A stretch of 64,000 nt of DNA from Sporosarcina sp. Its GTDB lineage: Bacteria; Bacillota; Bacilli; Bacillales_A; Planococcaceae. Both the position numbers and the translations under genes were made by a program. Location of the stretch: positions 1 through 64,000 of the forward strand of contig NZ_JARICI010000018.1 in NCBI RefSeq assembly GCF_029257255.1. Direction: 5' to 3'. The stretch's first letter is position 1. Every line of letters begins with the position of its first letter. This document shows, piece by piece, positions 8,808-18,479 of the stretch. The notes beneath the pieces were generated by a model. That model saw only the letters and a program-made list of their open reading frames with translations, was not told the DNA's origin and did no database searches.

Positions 8808-10313
8808 ATGAATAGTTCAAAGTTATTGTCGCGCAACGCACGCAAGTATCCAAATACTGAGGCGGTTGTCAGTATGGGGAAAAGAATGACGTATAAAGAG
8901 CTCGATCAACAGGTGAATCAATTCGGCCATGCGCTTCGAAATCAGGGTGTCAAAGCGGGAGCGAAAGTCGCGTTATTCTTACCAAACGTTGCAGAGTTTG
9001 TCATCGCGTATTTTGCGGCGCAGCGTATCGGTGCAATTGTTGTTCCGATCAATGTGAAACTGACTGCCAAAGAACTAGAATTTATTTTGGAGCATGCCGA
9101 TGCCGAGGTGCTGATCGCGCATGAATTAGTATTTGAAGCAGCAAGTGAAATGAAAGCGCCTTCATTGCGGATTAAGACGGGTGGAGCGGCTGACGGCTGG
9201 CTGGATTTCCATGAGTTACTGGAGCAAGGCGATCAGACTGCTATTGAATGTGAGTTAAAAGAAGATGATGAATCGACCATTTTATATACATCAGGAACGA
9301 CTGGAAGCCCTAAAGGCGTACTCTTCAGCTACCGCAATATTTTAACGGTTGCTTCGATGATTTCGGTGGAAATGGAAATGAAACCGGAAAGCCGCATTTT
9401 ACTGATGATGCCGCTCAGCCACTCGGCACCGCTTCATTTGTTCATGATGGCCGGGGTGTACATGGGTGCAACGCTTGTGCTGACACCGATGTTCACACCA
9501 GACTTGTTCATTGATACAGTCGAGAAAGAGAAGACAACACACTTCTTCGGAGCACCGGTTGCCTATCTGCTTTCTGCAGGAAATCCGAAGCTGCAACAAG
9601 CCGACCTTTCTTCAATGAAATGGTGGGTCTACGGCGGAGCACCGCTGTCTGCTGAAGAAGTGAAAAAGGTGAAAGCGGCGTTCCGTACCGATAATTTGGT
9701 TTGTGTGTATGGACTGACGGAAGCAGGTCCGAGCGGTTCATTATTGATGGCGGATGAACATGATACGAAAGCGGGCAGTATTGGACGGCGTGCACCTTTG
9801 CACACGGAACTGCGCATCGTTGATGAAAACGGAAGTGATGTTGCAGCGGGAGAAGTCGGTGAAATTGTGCTGCTCGGTGAAGGGAATATGCTTGGCTATT
9901 ATAAAAATGAAGAAGCGACGAAAAACTCCTATTACGACGGCTGGCTGCGTACCGGCGATATGGCGATGGAAGATGAAGACGGATTTTATTGGATTGTCGG
10001 ACGTAAGAAGGACGTGATTTTATCCGGGGGTGTCAATATTTATCCGCAGGAAATCGAAGAAACGATTGTACAATTCCCGGGAATGACCGAAGTGGCGGTT
10101 GTTGGTGTACCACATGCGGAGTGGGGTGAAACGGTGAAAGCAGTCTATGCGGCGTCGGGTGCGATTGATGTCGGCGATCTCCAAGCCTATTTAAAGGAGA
10201 ACTTAGCTTCATTCAAAATTCCGAGAATCTATGAGCAGGTAGAAGCACTGCCGCGAAATGCTTCCGGTAAAATCCTTAAACAGCCGTTGCGGGAAGGAGA
10301 ATTTGTACAATGA
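8808..10313 (+). CDS. Class I AMP-dependent acyl-CoA ligase
   Basis: ILYTSGTTGSPKGVLFSYRN, RTGDMAMEDEDGFYWIVGRKKDVI, SGKILKQPL. Confidence 0.94.
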   Translation: MNSSKLLSRNARKYPNTEAVVSMGKRMTYKELDQQVNQFGHALRNQGVKAGAKVALFLPNVAEFVIAYFAAQRIGAIVVPINVKLTAKELEFILEHADAEVLIAHELVFEAASEMKAPSLRIKTGGAADGWLDFHELLEQGDQTAIECELKEDDESTILYTSGTTGSPKGVLFSYRNILTVASMISVEMEMKPESRILLMMPLSHSAPLHLFMMAGVYMGATLVLTPMFTPDLFIDTVEKEKTTHFFGAPVAYLLSAGNPKLQQADLSSMKWWVYGGAPLSAEEVKKVKAAFRTDNLVCVYGLTEAGPSGSLLMADEHDTKAGSIGRRAPLHTELRIVDENGSDVAAGEVGEIVLLGEGNMLGYYKNEEATKNSYYDGWLRTGDMAMEDEDGFYWIVGRKKDVILSGGVNIYPQEIEETIVQFPGMTEVAVVGVPHAEWGETVKAVYAASGAIDVGDLQAYLKENLASFKIPRIYEQVEALPRNASGKILKQPLREGEFVQ

Positions 10314-11980
10314 AAGTTTTACAGAAAACCGATCATTATGAAGCGGAAAATTTTTTCATAGGGGATGAAACGCTCGAACTCATTTTACGGGAGCGGCTGC
10401 AGGGGCCGTTTCTCGATTACGCACTGCGGGAACTTGACGAGTTCGGAAGGGCATGTGCCAATGAAATTGATCAGCGTGCAGCGCATACCGACCGAGAAGG
10501 CGAGCCGCGTTTGCTTCGCTATAATAAATTCGGTGAAGAAGTTTCGGAAGTATGGGTCAATGAAGGTTATAAGCAAACGGTTCAGCAATCGTATGACACG
10601 GGAATAGTCGGCTACGTCCATAAAGAAATTCCTGAGCTAGGTCATAAGGGGAATTACACCTATAGCTTTGCGCAAGGGTATTTGTTGTCGCATGCGGAGC
10701 CTGGATTTTACTGTCCGGTCACACTGACGATGGCGACGGCTTATCTGCTTGATCATTTTGCTGATGATGAAGTGAAAAAACGCTTCCTGCCGCATGTTTG
10801 CGCAACGGGTGATGTTCCTTTATTCGAAGGTGCCACGTTTTTGACAGAGCGTCAGGGTGGATCTGATGTCGGTGCGAACATTGTGCGGGCAGTAGAGGAA
10901 GACGGCGAGTACCGATTGTATGGAGAAAAGTATTTTGCTTCAAATGCCGGCATGGCAGGCGTTGCGATGGTATTGGCGCGAAAAGAAGGGGCACAGGAAG
11001 GTTCGAGGGGGCTGACATTGTTTGCGGTTCCTTGGCGGAACGAAGAGGGAGAGCTAAACAATCTCCGTGTACGCCGCCTGAAAGATAAACTTGGTGTACG
11101 GGCTGTGCCGTCGGGCGAGGTGGAGTTCGAAGGGGCGGTCGCGTATATTGTGGGAGATCCGACGAGAGGACTTGCCTATATGCTGGAGGCATTGAATTTA
11201 TCGCGTATTTGTAATGCCGTCGCGTCACTCGGAATTATGCGCAGAGCTCTATTGGAGTCAGATACGTATGCCAGCCGCAGAAATGCATTCGGCCAGCCAC
11301 TGACGGATTATCCGATGGTACGTGATTCGCTAGGTAAGCTGCGTGCGAAGTTGCATGCCGAAACGGTAACGGTGTTCGATTTCATTAAGCTATATGAAAA
11401 TGTCACGGATGGCAAGGCGAGTGAACGGGAGCAAGTGTTGAACCGGCTTTTCATTGCGCTGATTAAGAAAGAAACGGCTGAGCAGGCGATTCATTTTTCA
11501 CATGAAGCGATCGAGATGCATGGCGGCAACGGCTTTATCGAAGACTTTGTCACTCCGCGTCTGCTGCGGGATGCGCAGGTGTTGACAGTTTGGGAGGGGA
11601 CAGCAAATATTTTAGCGCTGGAGCTGATCCGTCTCGTTTCCAAATTCAACGCGCATGAATTGTTTATTGATGAAATGAAATTGCGAATTTCGGGCTTGGT
11701 TGATAGTCAATTAAAGCGGGTGCTCGAAGCGGAGCTCGCTAATCAAAACGAGGGTCTCACAGCATTTTCCGGATATGATCATGCACTGCAGACATTCGAA
11801 GCAAAGAAGTGGATGAAGCGTATGTCCGATCTCTATGAAAGTGTTGTGACGCTTGAGTGGGCAGATAAATATGGTGAAAAGTATGAGAAGTTGGCGGATG
11901 TTTTTATGGAAGATACGTGGAATCTACGGCATTCAGGTGATCGAATGAAGACTGTAGAGTACTTTGAAGATATAATGTAA
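10310..11980 (+). CDS. Acyl-CoA dehydrogenase family protein (AidB-like length)
   Basis: FLTERQGGSDVGANIVRA, EAIEMHGGNGFIEDFVTPRLLRDAQVLTVWEGTANI; overlaps ligase stop. Confidence 0.92.
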   Translation: MKVLQKTDHYEAENFFIGDETLELILRERLQGPFLDYALRELDEFGRACANEIDQRAAHTDREGEPRLLRYNKFGEEVSEVWVNEGYKQTVQQSYDTGIVGYVHKEIPELGHKGNYTYSFAQGYLLSHAEPGFYCPVTLTMATAYLLDHFADDEVKKRFLPHVCATGDVPLFEGATFLTERQGGSDVGANIVRAVEEDGEYRLYGEKYFASNAGMAGVAMVLARKEGAQEGSRGLTLFAVPWRNEEGELNNLRVRRLKDKLGVRAVPSGEVEFEGAVAYIVGDPTRGLAYMLEALNLSRICNAVASLGIMRRALLESDTYASRRNAFGQPLTDYPMVRDSLGKLRAKLHAETVTVFDFIKLYENVTDGKASEREQVLNRLFIALIKKETAEQAIHFSHEAIEMHGGNGFIEDFVTPRLLRDAQVLTVWEGTANILALELIRLVSKFNAHELFIDEMKLRISGLVDSQLKRVLEAELANQNEGLTAFSGYDHALQTFEAKKWMKRMSDLYESVVTLEWADKYGEKYEKLADVFMEDTWNLRHSGDRMKTVEYFEDIM

Positions 11981-11981
11981 A

Positions 11982-12022
11982 GAAAGACAGCGGGGCAGTT
12001 TTATGCCTGGCTGTCTTTCCTT
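11982..12022 (+). terminator. Terminator hairpin
   Basis: GAAAGACAGC...GCTGTCTTTCC stem after stop codon. Confidence 0.65.
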
Positions 12023-12045
12023 TATGCTGGTCTGAATGAAGAGCG

Positions 12046-12330
12046 TTAGGTTTGATATTTGATCGTACAGATTTCTGATAGAGAGAATTCCTTCACGGTG
12101 GTATCTCCGAAGGGCTGGAAATGAACGGTACGGGTACTTCGGTTGAAATCCAAATAATAGCCGGTTAGTTTTGTGTCTTTCGAATTAATTAGCGTGAGTA
12201 CTACAGGCGTGCCCATCACGAAATCAGTGATGATATGGACCAAATGCAGTTCTTCGTAACATTTCGATTCTCGCTCAGGAATACGTGGAGAATCACAGCC
12301 GCTGCAAGGTCTGAATTTTCTAGATGACAT
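12046..12330 (-). CDS. Small conserved-looking protein of unknown function
   Basis: ATG at 12330 preceded by AAGGAGGTG RBS; MSSRKFRPCSGCDSPRIPERESKCYEEL... Confidence 0.65.
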   Translation of the reverse strand: MSSRKFRPCSGCDSPRIPERESKCYEELHLVHIITDFVMGTPVVLTLINSKDTKLTGYYLDFNRSTRTVHFQPFGDTTVKEFSLSEICTIKYQT

Positions 12331-12411
12331 AAAAGTATGCACCTCCTTCTTTCCTAGCTTATGTTGATATTTGAAGGGGAGCTGTGCCGTTTTGGTAGGT
12401 AAATTGCCGGT

Positions 12412-12545
12412 TATGAGCACTTACGGCGATTTCATGATCATTTGACGGGGCGTATGGATCATATCTGAAGAGGCTATGATCACTTGGCATATTGTCATGA
12501 TCACGCTCGCGGGATTTATGAGCGTTTGCGGAGCAGCAATGAGCA
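12412..12545. repeat. 21-bp-phased box array, family A, 7 boxes
   Basis: Boxes at 12412, 12433, 12454, 12475, 12496, 12517, 12538 (TATGAGCA, CATGATCA, ATGGATCA, TATGATCA, CATGATCA, TATGAGCG, AATGAGCA). Confidence 0.85.
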
Positions 12546-12629
12546 TCAGCCGGAAATTCGAATGAAAACGGCGGCGGTTTTTCGGCACATGGCATGTACT
12601 AAGAAAATGGTAAGAGTATCTTACGCTCA

Positions 12630-12765
12630 GCGCGCCAAAACAGCAGTTTCCTGAACCAAACTACTCCGACTGCGAACCAAAAACAAGGACTGCCGCACAT
12701 TTTCTGCTTTGCCCCGCACCAAACCACTGTTCGAACGCACCAAACCGGCCGGCTGCCGCACCATT
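12630..12765. repeat. 21-bp-phased box array, family B, 7 boxes
   Basis: Boxes at 12630, 12651, 12672, 12693, 12714, 12735, 12756 (GCGCGCCAAA, CTGAACCAAA, GCGAACCAAA, CCGCACATTT, CCGCACCAAA, ACGCACCAAA, CCGCACCATT). Confidence 0.85.
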
Positions 12766-12798
12766 GCCCGAAAATATTATCAGAGAAGTTCCGATAAA

Positions 12799-12846
12799 CA
12801 AAAAAGCTATTCGAAGAGTCTAGAAAACATGACTCTTCGAATAGCT
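12799..12846 (-). terminator. Strong hairpin terminator downstream of SDR gene
   Basis: Perfect 16-bp stem AGCTATTCGAAGAGTC/GACTCTTCGAATAGCT with T-tract on minus strand. Confidence 0.85.
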
Positions 12847-12867
12847 GAGCAATACCTTGCTAATCTA

Positions 12868-13632
12868 TTAATCCATCACCAATCCGCCATCAACAACCAG
12901 GTTCTGACCTGTAATCGCGCGGCTTGCAGGGGAAGCGAAGAATACGACTACGTCTGCTACTTCTTCCGGTGTCACGACGCGGTCGATCGGTGTGCTGGCT
13001 TTGATGATGTCGAAAACTGCGTCGGGTGTTGCAGCGCTTGCATCTGTTTTCAATAAGAGGCCGCCCGATACCATGTTGACTGTGATGCCGTCAGATCCGA
13101 GTTCTTTTGCCATGCTGCGTGTCATGCCGAGAAGTGCCGCTTTGCTTGTGTTGTAGTCGTGATAGGGAACTACCGGATTTTGTACGAGATTCGTTCCGAT
13201 GTTGATGATTCGTCCGAATTTCTGAACCTTCATTCCTTCTCTAACTGCCTGCAGCGTATGTAATGTCGCGCCGACAGAGCCTTCGAGCTGCTTCAGGTAA
13301 TCCTGCCAGTCAATTGTATCTAGCTTTTCACGGTCATCTCCGTTGAATGAAAAGTCGATAAGCGCGTTGTTGACGACTGTTGTAATAGGCTGACCGAAAT
13401 AATTCTTAGCATCTTCCACCAATTTCTGCAGTTCTTCCGGATTGCGCACATCCGCTTTCAGTGCAATCGCACGGTCTGCTCCAATTTCATTGACGACTTC
13501 CTGCGCTTTCTCTTCGCTTTGGAAGTAGTTCACAACTACTTTGGCTCCTGCTTCGCCGAATGCTTTTGCTGTTGCCGCCCCTAATCCTCTGCTTGCTCCT
13601 GTTACCAGTATAACTTGATCTTTTAATTCCAA
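12868..13632 (-). CDS. SDR family oxidoreductase (3-oxoacyl-ACP reductase-like)
   Basis: VTGASRGLGAATAKAFGEAGAKVV, YNTSKAALLGMTRSMAKELG; TTG start at 13632 preferred (GGGAGCT RBS). Confidence 0.88.
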   Translation of the reverse strand: MELKDQVILVTGASRGLGAATAKAFGEAGAKVVVNYFQSEEKAQEVVNEIGADRAIALKADVRNPEELQKLVEDAKNYFGQPITTVVNNALIDFSFNGDDREKLDTIDWQDYLKQLEGSVGATLHTLQAVREGMKVQKFGRIINIGTNLVQNPVVPYHDYNTSKAALLGMTRSMAKELGSDGITVNMVSGGLLLKTDASAATPDAVFDIIKASTPIDRVVTPEEVADVVVFFASPASRAITGQNLVVDGGLVMD

Positions 13633-13662
13633 TGAATACAGCTCCCTTTTACCTATCATCAC

Positions 13663-13692
13663 AAAAAAGACCACTGAGAGTCAGCGGCCTTT
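13663..13692 (-). terminator. Intrinsic terminator of TPP riboswitch expression platform
   Basis: Minus strand GGCCGCTGA-CTC-TCAGTGGTC followed by TTTTTT, between aptamer and SDR start. Confidence 0.8.
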
Positions 13693-13700
13693 TAAGAGCG

Positions 13701-13785
13701 CCACTTCCCTACGCCGGTGTTAACCGAATCAGGTTCAAAGGGTCGGAATAAATTCCTCTCAGCCAATTGGCACCCCTAGTGATCT
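13701..13785 (-). ncRNA. TPP (THI-element) riboswitch aptamer
   Basis: Minus strand AGGGGTGCC..GGCTGAGAGG...CCCTTTGAACCTGATTCGGTTAACACCGGCGTAGGGAAGT, canonical conserved blocks. Confidence 0.95.
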
Positions 13786-13848
13786 TGTTATATATGTGTC
13801 TAGTAAGTATAGCATAATGGTAATATTCTGTGTTTAGATGAAACTCTC

Positions 13849-15171
13849 TTAAAATGTGATAACACCTAGAGCCATAGTGATTAGGAATAATACGATACTG
13901 AATCCCCACATGATCAGGAAAGAGTAGCGAATATGTTTCCCCATCTCAAGACCTGCCAGACCAAGTGCAAGCCAAAGTGCAGGAGAGAACGGGCTGACGA
14001 ATGTTCCAATGATGTTTCCGACGATCAGCGCATAGGCAGCGGAGATCGACGGTATGCCGAATCCGGAAACAACTTGTTCGACGATTGGCAATAGAGCAAA
14101 GTAATAAGCGTCTGTACTCAGCAATAAATCGAATGGTACACCGAAGAATCCGATGATGATGTGTAAGTAGGGAACGATGAATGCCGGAAGAACTTTTACT
14201 AGATCGGTAGCGATGGAATCCAGCATGTTCGCGCCGTTCAAGATTCCCAAGAATGAACCTGCAGCCAAGATGATTGCAGCCATCAGCAACGCATTCGGTG
14301 CGTGCGCTTTGATCCGCTCCATCTGCTCAGTCACAGAGCGATAGTTCAATGGCAGTGCAATACTGAATCCTACCATGAAGATAAAGCCGGCCGGAACTTC
14401 TCCCCAAACGAGCAGTCCTATGACACTTATTGCGATGATCACGTTTAGCCAAAGCATTTTAGGACGCTGCAGCGAATTAACAGTTTTGGCAGATTCATCT
14501 TCTACAACTGCTTCCTCTTCTATAACTTCTTCTTCCATTCCATCGGCTGCCCGCTTTGCAATACGACGGTTCTCACGCATACCGAGAATGAATGCGACCG
14601 CAACCAGAAGCACTAAACCAATGACCTGGATCTTAATCAATGGGCGCCATAGCTCTGTGACATCCATACCGAGAACTGCTGCTGCACGGCCAAGTGGACC
14701 GCCCCAAGGTACCATATTGACAATACTTGCAGATGTTCCTACGAGCAGCAAAAGCAGATAAGGACTCATCTTTAGACGTTTATAAAGAGGTAATAATGCA
14801 GGAATCGTAATTAAAAACGTCGAGGCACCTGAACCGTCCAGCTGCGCAATTGCTGCAATAACGACAGTTGCCATTGCAACAGCAACAACATTTCCCCGTG
14901 AAATACGAATCATTGTATTAATGAGAGGGTCGAAAACGCCGGCATCTTGCATGATTCCGAAAAACAGAATAGCGAAAATGAACATAATAACGACACTGAT
15001 GACCGAGTCGATCCCGCTTCCGAAGAACTCCCCAATTTCTTTGAAGTTAAACCCGGCAAAGAAGGCACCGAAGATCGGCACAATAACTAATCCAACAATC
15101 GGTGTAATCCGACCGCTGATCAGCAAAGCGACAATAATAAAGATGGTTAATAAACCAATAATACTTAACAT
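13849..15171 (-). CDS. CitMHS family citrate/divalent metal:H+ symporter
   Basis: Multi-TM; IAQLDGSGASTFLITIPALLPLYKRL and GGPLGRAAAVLG typical of CitMHS. Confidence 0.88.
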   Translation of the reverse strand: MLSIIGLLTIFIIVALLISGRITPIVGLVIVPIFGAFFAGFNFKEIGEFFGSGIDSVISVVIMFIFAILFFGIMQDAGVFDPLINTMIRISRGNVVAVAMATVVIAAIAQLDGSGASTFLITIPALLPLYKRLKMSPYLLLLLVGTSASIVNMVPWGGPLGRAAAVLGMDVTELWRPLIKIQVIGLVLLVAVAFILGMRENRRIAKRAADGMEEEVIEEEAVVEDESAKTVNSLQRPKMLWLNVIIAISVIGLLVWGEVPAGFIFMVGFSIALPLNYRSVTEQMERIKAHAPNALLMAAIILAAGSFLGILNGANMLDSIATDLVKVLPAFIVPYLHIIIGFFGVPFDLLLSTDAYYFALLPIVEQVVSGFGIPSISAAYALIVGNIIGTFVSPFSPALWLALGLAGLEMGKHIRYSFLIMWGFSIVLFLITMALGVITF

Positions 15172-15210
15172 AGCTTTTCCCCCTTATAAGAATAAGTTTG
15201 AAAAGAAGGA

Positions 15211-15224
15211 TGTAAGCGGATACA
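15211..15224. promoter_or_regulatory. Candidate CcpA cre site upstream of citMHS gene
   Basis: TGTAAGCGGATACA close to cre consensus TGNAANCGNWNNCA. Confidence 0.6.
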
Positions 15225-15359
15225 AATGAAACAATCCAATAAGTCCTTCTTAAGTTGTTCATACTGTAACATGGGGGAAAGGTGCTAAAAAGCTTATGAT
15301 GATAAGTCCAATAGAGTTTATTCTATGCATTTTGTTCATTCTGCTCACGGCTGGAGTAG

Positions 15360-16070
15360 TCAGATTTTCAAATAGGTTCGCTCAGGTCTTCCGACATCGC
15401 CGTAATGAAGCTGTGCTTTCGCTTTATCCGCAGATACCAGATATTCTAAATAGCGTCTGGCGGTGGAACGGCTGACCCCGGCAGCCTGTCCGACATCAAT
15501 TGCGTTCATGCCGTCTGCTGAACTGCTTGTCAGAACTTCTTCAATTCGTTCCAGTGTTAACTGATCAATTCCTTTTGGCAGGCCTTCCGACGTAGCGGTG
15601 GAAGAAGGACTTAGATCTATTCCATATAACAGACGGTCCAAATCCTCCTGATTAACTTCGTCTTTTGAAGACAGTAAGATTTTGCGTGCCCGATAGCGTG
15701 TAAATGTTTTGTGAAAGCGGTCAAAGTCTACAGGTTTAAGTAAATAATCGACAACACCTCCATGTAAAGCTTCCTCTACAGTTAGCGTCTCTTTTGCCGC
15801 AGTCACGAATATGATGTCGATAGCTGGGAAGTCATGCCGAATGCGCCAAAATAGTTCAAGTCCGGGGCTGTCCGGTATGTATACATCCAATAAAATTAGC
15901 TCAGGGAGTTGCTCTGTCTGCTGTAAAAAAGCCATGGTATCTTCTGCTGTTTTCATTTCTGCAAGGATGTGAAAGCCGGTGATTTCTTCAATAAGTTTCC
16001 GATTTATTTGCGCCACACGAAAATCATCTTCCACAATCAATACTCCTATTGTCTGTACCATATCTACCAT
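15360..16070 (-). CDS. Response regulator, CitT/DcuR-type
   Basis: VLIVEDDFRVAQINRKLIEEI, LILLDVYIPDSPG, C-terminal HTH AAGVSRSTARRYLEYL. Confidence 0.92.
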   Translation of the reverse strand: MVDMVQTIGVLIVEDDFRVAQINRKLIEEITGFHILAEMKTAEDTMAFLQQTEQLPELILLDVYIPDSPGLELFWRIRHDFPAIDIIFVTAAKETLTVEEALHGGVVDYLLKPVDFDRFHKTFTRYRARKILLSSKDEVNQEDLDRLLYGIDLSPSSTATSEGLPKGIDQLTLERIEEVLTSSSADGMNAIDVGQAAGVSRSTARRYLEYLVSADKAKAQLHYGDVGRPERTYLKI

Positions 16071-16073
16071 CCT

Positions 16074-17717
16074 CTATTCATTATTTTTTGGTATCGACAC
16101 GACAAAACAGGTGCCCCCAAGTTCACTCGGTTCAATAGACAGCTGGCCGTTTACTGCATCGACTGCTTGTTTCGTCAGTGCAAGGCCGAAGCCTCTGCCA
16201 ATTCCTGTTTTTGTCGAAGTACCTTTTCTGAAAATATCGTCCAGCAACGAGCTTGCAATACCAGGTCCAGCATCGTCTATTTCAAATAGCAAATCTTGTC
16301 CAATATCCGTAAAAAAGACAGATATTTCCCGGGAAATTGCTTTTTCATCATAAACTGCGTCAAACGCATTATCCAATAGATTTCCGACAGCAGTCAACAG
16401 AGCCTGCCTATTACGGTCGGATAAAGGTGAATGCAGGCGGCTGCCAGGCTGAATCGTCACGTGGATCTGTATTTCACTCGCTTGGTTTAATTTCCCGACA
16501 AGCAAACCGCTGACATAAGGATCTTCAATTTCATCTAGCAATGCATCCATCCATTCCTGCTGAATATTCATTTCATCCTGAATAAAATCTAAAACTTCTT
16601 CTTTTTTTCCCAAGCGGGTCAACCCCATGATCGTATAAAGCTTGTTGGAGAACTCATGAGTCTGAGAACGAAGAGCATCGGCGTATTGCTGGATATGCGT
16701 CAGTTTTTTTGTCAGATTCTCGATTTCTGTTTTATTTCGGAAAGTCGCAACTGCACCCCATATGTTATTTTCGTAGAAGATGGGCACGCTGTTTACGTAC
16801 ACGCGGTGTGTGCCAAGAATCTTTTCCTGATCAAAGAGAGCCAACTCGGTTTCCAGCACGTACGGCAAATCAGAAGTGGGGAAGCTCTCTTGAATCGATT
16901 TGCCAATCCATTTATCCGCCTGAAAATCATCGTCTGTCAACAATTTCAAAGCGGCAGAGTTAATCATCGTGATCTGTCCTTCTTTATTAATTGCGACAAT
17001 CCCTTCGTGAATAGAATGGAGAATCGTTTCATTTTGGAATAATAAATGGGAGATTTCCTCGGGTTCAAGGCCGTATAAAGTCTTTTTAATATAGTTTGCA
17101 ATGAATACAGCACCGATGATGGCAGCGGTACTAATTCCAAGTAGAACAAGCCATATTTCTTTACTGTAATCCCATATAACTGAATTAATCGACTCTGCTA
17201 AAAAGCCGACAGATACAACACCGACAATCTCTCCGTCTGAATAAATCGGAACTTTTGCACGCAAGGAACTGCCAAGGGTCCCTGTAGATTTAGAAGTGTA
17301 CGATTCGCCGAAAGTAAGTGCGCGTTCATTATCCTCTCCCACCATCTTCTCACCGATGCGGTCGGGATTCGGATGGGCATAACGAACTTCTTCACGGTTA
17401 CCTATGACAATAAACTCTGCATCTGTCTGGTCCTGTATTTTTTGTACAACTGGCTGGATAATGGAGGAAGGGTCGTCCGAATTGAAAGCATCAATAACCT
17501 CTGGAATCAATGCCACGCTAGTTGCTACGCTCAGCGCCCTCTCACCAATCTGTGTTTCCAGCGTATCCGTAACGAAAAAACTCATGAATCCGCCGATCAG
17601 TAAAGTGATCGTTACAACGAGTGCTCCGATCAACCCCACCATTTTCATATGTAAGTTAATGAAGGATTTTGGTTTTATATGATGAATATGCAAGTCTTGT
17701 TTATTAATGCGGATCAT
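16074..17717 (-). CDS. Sensor histidine kinase, CitS/DcuS-type
   Basis: sCache-like periplasmic region, PAS, LRSQTHEFSNKLYTIMGL, GRGFGLALTKQAV; ATG 17717 preferred. Confidence 0.92.
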   Translation of the reverse strand: MIRINKQDLHIHHIKPKSFINLHMKMVGLIGALVVTITLLIGGFMSFFVTDTLETQIGERALSVATSVALIPEVIDAFNSDDPSSIIQPVVQKIQDQTDAEFIVIGNREEVRYAHPNPDRIGEKMVGEDNERALTFGESYTSKSTGTLGSSLRAKVPIYSDGEIVGVVSVGFLAESINSVIWDYSKEIWLVLLGISTAAIIGAVFIANYIKKTLYGLEPEEISHLLFQNETILHSIHEGIVAINKEGQITMINSAALKLLTDDDFQADKWIGKSIQESFPTSDLPYVLETELALFDQEKILGTHRVYVNSVPIFYENNIWGAVATFRNKTEIENLTKKLTHIQQYADALRSQTHEFSNKLYTIMGLTRLGKKEEVLDFIQDEMNIQQEWMDALLDEIEDPYVSGLLVGKLNQASEIQIHVTIQPGSRLHSPLSDRNRQALLTAVGNLLDNAFDAVYDEKAISREISVFFTDIGQDLLFEIDDAGPGIASSLLDDIFRKGTSTKTGIGRGFGLALTKQAVDAVNGQLSIEPSELGGTCFVVSIPKNNE

Positions 17718-18023
17718 GAGCGGACATCTCCCCGTAAGTAGCGATAGGTTTAGCATACCATGTGCGTTGTTCAGTCAGGGGAAAATAAGCAGGCATGACA
17801 ACGAGTGTTAACAGAAATTCTCTAGCACTTTGATAACACCAATTTCCTTCGACAATACTAATTGGAACCCCCGTGATTTTATATGTAAGTCATGAATTCC
17901 TTATAGGTACCGTACACTTATTCTTATTGTAATAGAGGGGGAATTCCGACCAAAATAAAAAACAAGTTTTCTTTTTCAGAAAGTTTGTTAGAATGAAATA
18001 AAGAAAAGCAAAGGAGAAACCAC

Positions 18024-18479
18024 ATGCTCAAAAATATTCCCAACAATTTATCTCCTGAAATACTCAAGGTATTAATGGAAATGGGCCATGGAGATGAAAT
18101 ATTAATAGCTGATGGTAACTTTCCATCAGCTTCACATACAGCTAACATACTGCGTTTAGATGGACAAAACGCACCTGAGATTCTGCAAAGTATCCTTTTT
18201 CTATTAGAGTTGGATGATTATGAGGAAGGTGGCGTTATGTTGATGAAACCAAAAGAAAATGAAGAGACTCCAATTATATGGAACGACTATAAAGAAATCT
18301 TACAACGAACAGATAATGATCACATTTCAATTTTGAAATTAGAACGCTTTGCATTCTATGAAAAAGCTAAGAAAGCCTATGCAATTATTGCAACGAGCGA
18401 GCAAGCATTGTACGCAAATATTATGCTACGAAAAGGTGTAATTAGAATAGGAGATGAATCGTTATGTTGGCAGGAGTAA
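18024..18479 (+). CDS. fucU: RbsD/FucU family sugar mutarotase
   Basis: LMEMGHGDEILIADGNFPSAS family motif; fucose gene context. Confidence 0.88.
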   Translation: MLKNIPNNLSPEILKVLMEMGHGDEILIADGNFPSASHTANILRLDGQNAPEILQSILFLLELDDYEEGGVMLMKPKENEETPIIWNDYKEILQRTDNDHISILKLERFAFYEKAKKAYAIIATSEQALYANIMLRKGVIRIGDESLCWQE

